From Halopolyspora algeriensis (lineage in GTDB: Bacteria; Actinomycetota; Actinomycetes; Mycobacteriales; Pseudonocardiaceae): a stretch of DNA of 64,000 nt. The stretch is taken from assembly GCF_003337235.1 (NCBI RefSeq), contig NZ_QPJC01000010.1:1-64000 (forward strand). Reading direction: 5' to 3'. The translations under genes and the position numbers were made by a program. Positions 62,665-64,000 of this stretch are shown piece by piece (within the stretch, counting starts at the first letter, position 1; each line of letters begins with the position of its first letter). A model generated the notes under the pieces. The model searched no databases. It was not told the origin of the DNA and worked only from the letters and a program-made list of their open reading frames with translations.

Positions 62665-62865
62665 CGAGCACACCAGAACCGGAGGGCACCGCAGACCACA
62701 GCGGGAAGATCCTTTCATCGACCCGCTACGGCCTCCGGTGCACGCGGTCGAGGGAACTCACATCACCATGCGGTTGCCATGCGACAGAAGGCGAGCGCTC
62801 CGAGGGGCACACCCGATGGAATCGAAACGACCTTCACACGTGTGGTTCAAGCCAAGGAGGCGACG

Positions 62866-63987
62866 ATGAACGGGACAAACGGAACCGAGCAGGTTGAAAC
62901 CGTTGTCGTCGGCGCGGGCCAGGCCGGCCTCGCCACCGGTTATCACCTGGCCAAGCAGAACAGATCGTTCGTGATCCTCGAATCGAACGCGAGGATCGGC
63001 GACAACTGGCGGTGCCACTGGGATTCGCTGCGTCTCTACAGTCCGGCGTTTACCTCACCACTTCCCGGATTGCGATTTCCGGCCGAGCGAATGGCCTTCC
63101 CCACCAAGGACGAGATGGCCGATTTTCTCGAGGACTACGCGACGGCCTTCGACCTACCGGTACGAACCGGGGTGCGGGTGACCAGGGTCGCCGCCGAACG
63201 TGGCGGATATGTCGTCACAACGGACAACGGCTCGCTGAGGTGCGACAACGTCGTGGTCGCTTCCGGCACTTTCGGCAGAACGCCCTGTGTTCCGGATTTC
63301 GCCGGCGACCTCGACCCGGACATCGTGCAGCTGCACTCCAGCGCCTACAAGAACCCCGGGCAACTCCGGCCGGGCCCGGTCTTGGTCGTGGGTGCAGGGC
63401 ACTCCGGAGGTGATGTCGCGTTCGAGGCGGGATCGGCCGGACATCCAACGGTGCTCAGCGGTCGGATTCACGGTGAGATCCCGTTCGATATCGAAGGCCG
63501 CTCGGCACACGTTCTCTTCCCGGTGCTGTTCTTCCTGGCCACGCATGTGTTCACGATCAGAACACCGATCGGGCGCAAGATGCGCCCGCAGGTCAGGGCA
63601 CACGGCGGCCCGCTGATCCGGGTGAAGCGCAGCGACCTCGAGCGCGTGGGGGTCGAGCTGGCCGGTGAACGCACGATCGGTACACGTGATGGGCGCCCCG
63701 TTCTGGCCGACGGTCGCGTACTCGACGTGACGAACATCGTGTGGTGCACCGGTTTCCGGCAGGACTTCTCCTGGATCGACCTGCCGGTGGTCGACGAGAG
63801 CGGATGGCCCCACGAACGACGAGGTGTCGCGGAGACATATCCCGGCTTGTACTTCGTCGGTCTTGCTTTCCAGTACGCGTTCGTGTCCATGCTCATCGGG
63901 GGCGTGGGACGGGATGCCGGTTATGTGGCCAAGCACATCGCCTCCCGTACGTCCAAGCGCACAACGAGAACTCCGATACCGGCATGA
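62866..63987 (+). CDS. flavin-containing monooxygenase (CzcO-like)
   Basis: A 373-residue two-dinucleotide flavoprotein: FAD motif VVVGAGQAGLATGYHL, NADPH motif VLVVGAGHSGGDVAFE, ASGTFGRTP linking segment and CTGFRQDFSWI near the end. It lacks the strict BVMO fingerprint and resembles FAD/NADPH oxygenases annotated CzcO or YUCCA-like. Substrate unknown. AAGGAGG precedes the ATG at 62866. Regulation by the upstream LuxR-family protein is suggested by the repeat pair at 62588-62635. Confidence 0.9.
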   Translation: MNGTNGTEQVETVVVGAGQAGLATGYHLAKQNRSFVILESNARIGDNWRCHWDSLRLYSPAFTSPLPGLRFPAERMAFPTKDEMADFLEDYATAFDLPVRTGVRVTRVAAERGGYVVTTDNGSLRCDNVVVASGTFGRTPCVPDFAGDLDPDIVQLHSSAYKNPGQLRPGPVLVVGAGHSGGDVAFEAGSAGHPTVLSGRIHGEIPFDIEGRSAHVLFPVLFFLATHVFTIRTPIGRKMRPQVRAHGGPLIRVKRSDLERVGVELAGERTIGTRDGRPVLADGRVLDVTNIVWCTGFRQDFSWIDLPVVDESGWPHERRGVAETYPGLYFVGLAFQYAFVSMLIGGVGRDAGYVAKHIASRTSKRTTRTPIPA

Positions 63988-64000
63988 TCCCGGCCGTTGC

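Noticed and set aside
1-64000. CRISPR arrays or tRNA genes
   Set aside because: No regularly spaced repeats and no cloverleaf with a T-loop GTTCGAATC-like core were found by eye; a tRNAscan run would be needed to exclude tRNAs completely.

Overview
The window is a very GC-rich chromosomal stretch from an actinomycete, most likely of the Pseudonocardiales (Saccharopolyspora/Actinopolyspora-like). Signs of this are GTG starts with strong Shine-Dalgarno sequences, an F420 reductase, Scr1-type XRE/DUF397 pairs, a GlnA2-type glutamine synthetase, and a block (rnase H/cobC, zinc ribbon, nif3, cobC, ptpA, surf1, cobD) in nearly the same order as Mycobacterium tuberculosis Rv2228c-Rv2236c. The left edge is the 5' end of a 16S rRNA gene read leftward, preceded by a promoter-rich rrn leader.

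Layout. 0.6-13.4 kb: a large glycosyltransferase/coiled-coil/FkbM-methyltransferase fusion, glnA2, a TAP-like secreted hydrolase, nadE, an XRE+DUF397 regulatory pair, panB, a glutathionyl-hydroquinone-reductase-like protein and a DUF4326 gene. 13.4-24.1 kb: npdG, an RNB exonuclease and a small partner gene, then a seven-gene leftward operon that looks like the core of a type IV secretion machine (VirB2/3-like membrane proteins, VirB4 ATPase, VirB6-like, VirB8-like, VirB1-like SLT/NlpC-P60 hydrolase) but has no visible relaxase or coupling protein. 24.4-33.2 kb: a methyltransferase, RNase P RNA, the cobalamin/phosphatase syntenic block, SURF1 and cobD. 33.3-41.2 kb: an orphan JetD-type (TIGR02679/DUF2399) TOPRIM protein, a GDT1-family manganese exporter under a yybP-ykoY riboswitch, a persulfide-dioxygenase/rhodanese fusion, a BASS transporter, a DUF2231-Rieske fusion, an Acg-like nitroreductase and a DUF429 protein.

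41.5-53.4 kb is catabolic and regulatory: pobA with a palindromic operator and a convergent IclR regulator, a DUF2236 oxygenase behind a dyad-rich promoter, a four-PAS GGDEF-EAL protein, a stand-alone ketoacyl synthase, a GAF-ANTAR antiterminator, and an esterase plus Baeyer-Villiger monooxygenase pair behind a CRP-like site. 53.4-64 kb mixes intact genes (HhH membrane protein, PLP decarboxylase, nuclease lipoprotein, TetR/DUF4188 divergent pair, LuxR activator with flavin monooxygenase) with three decaying genes: a PEP-utilising-enzyme fragment, an N-truncated Scr1-type regulator, and an ornithine-cyclodeaminase gene broken by one amber codon. This end therefore looks like an accessory region under turnover.

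The observations most worth following are the relaxase-less secretion operon, the orphan JetD, the duplicated 16-bp operator between the LuxR gene and the flavin monooxygenase, and the 17-bp perfect inverted repeat after npdG. No tRNA genes, CRISPR arrays, integrases or insertion sequences were seen. Starts given are those with the best ribosome binding site; all functions are inferred from sequence motifs read by eye.
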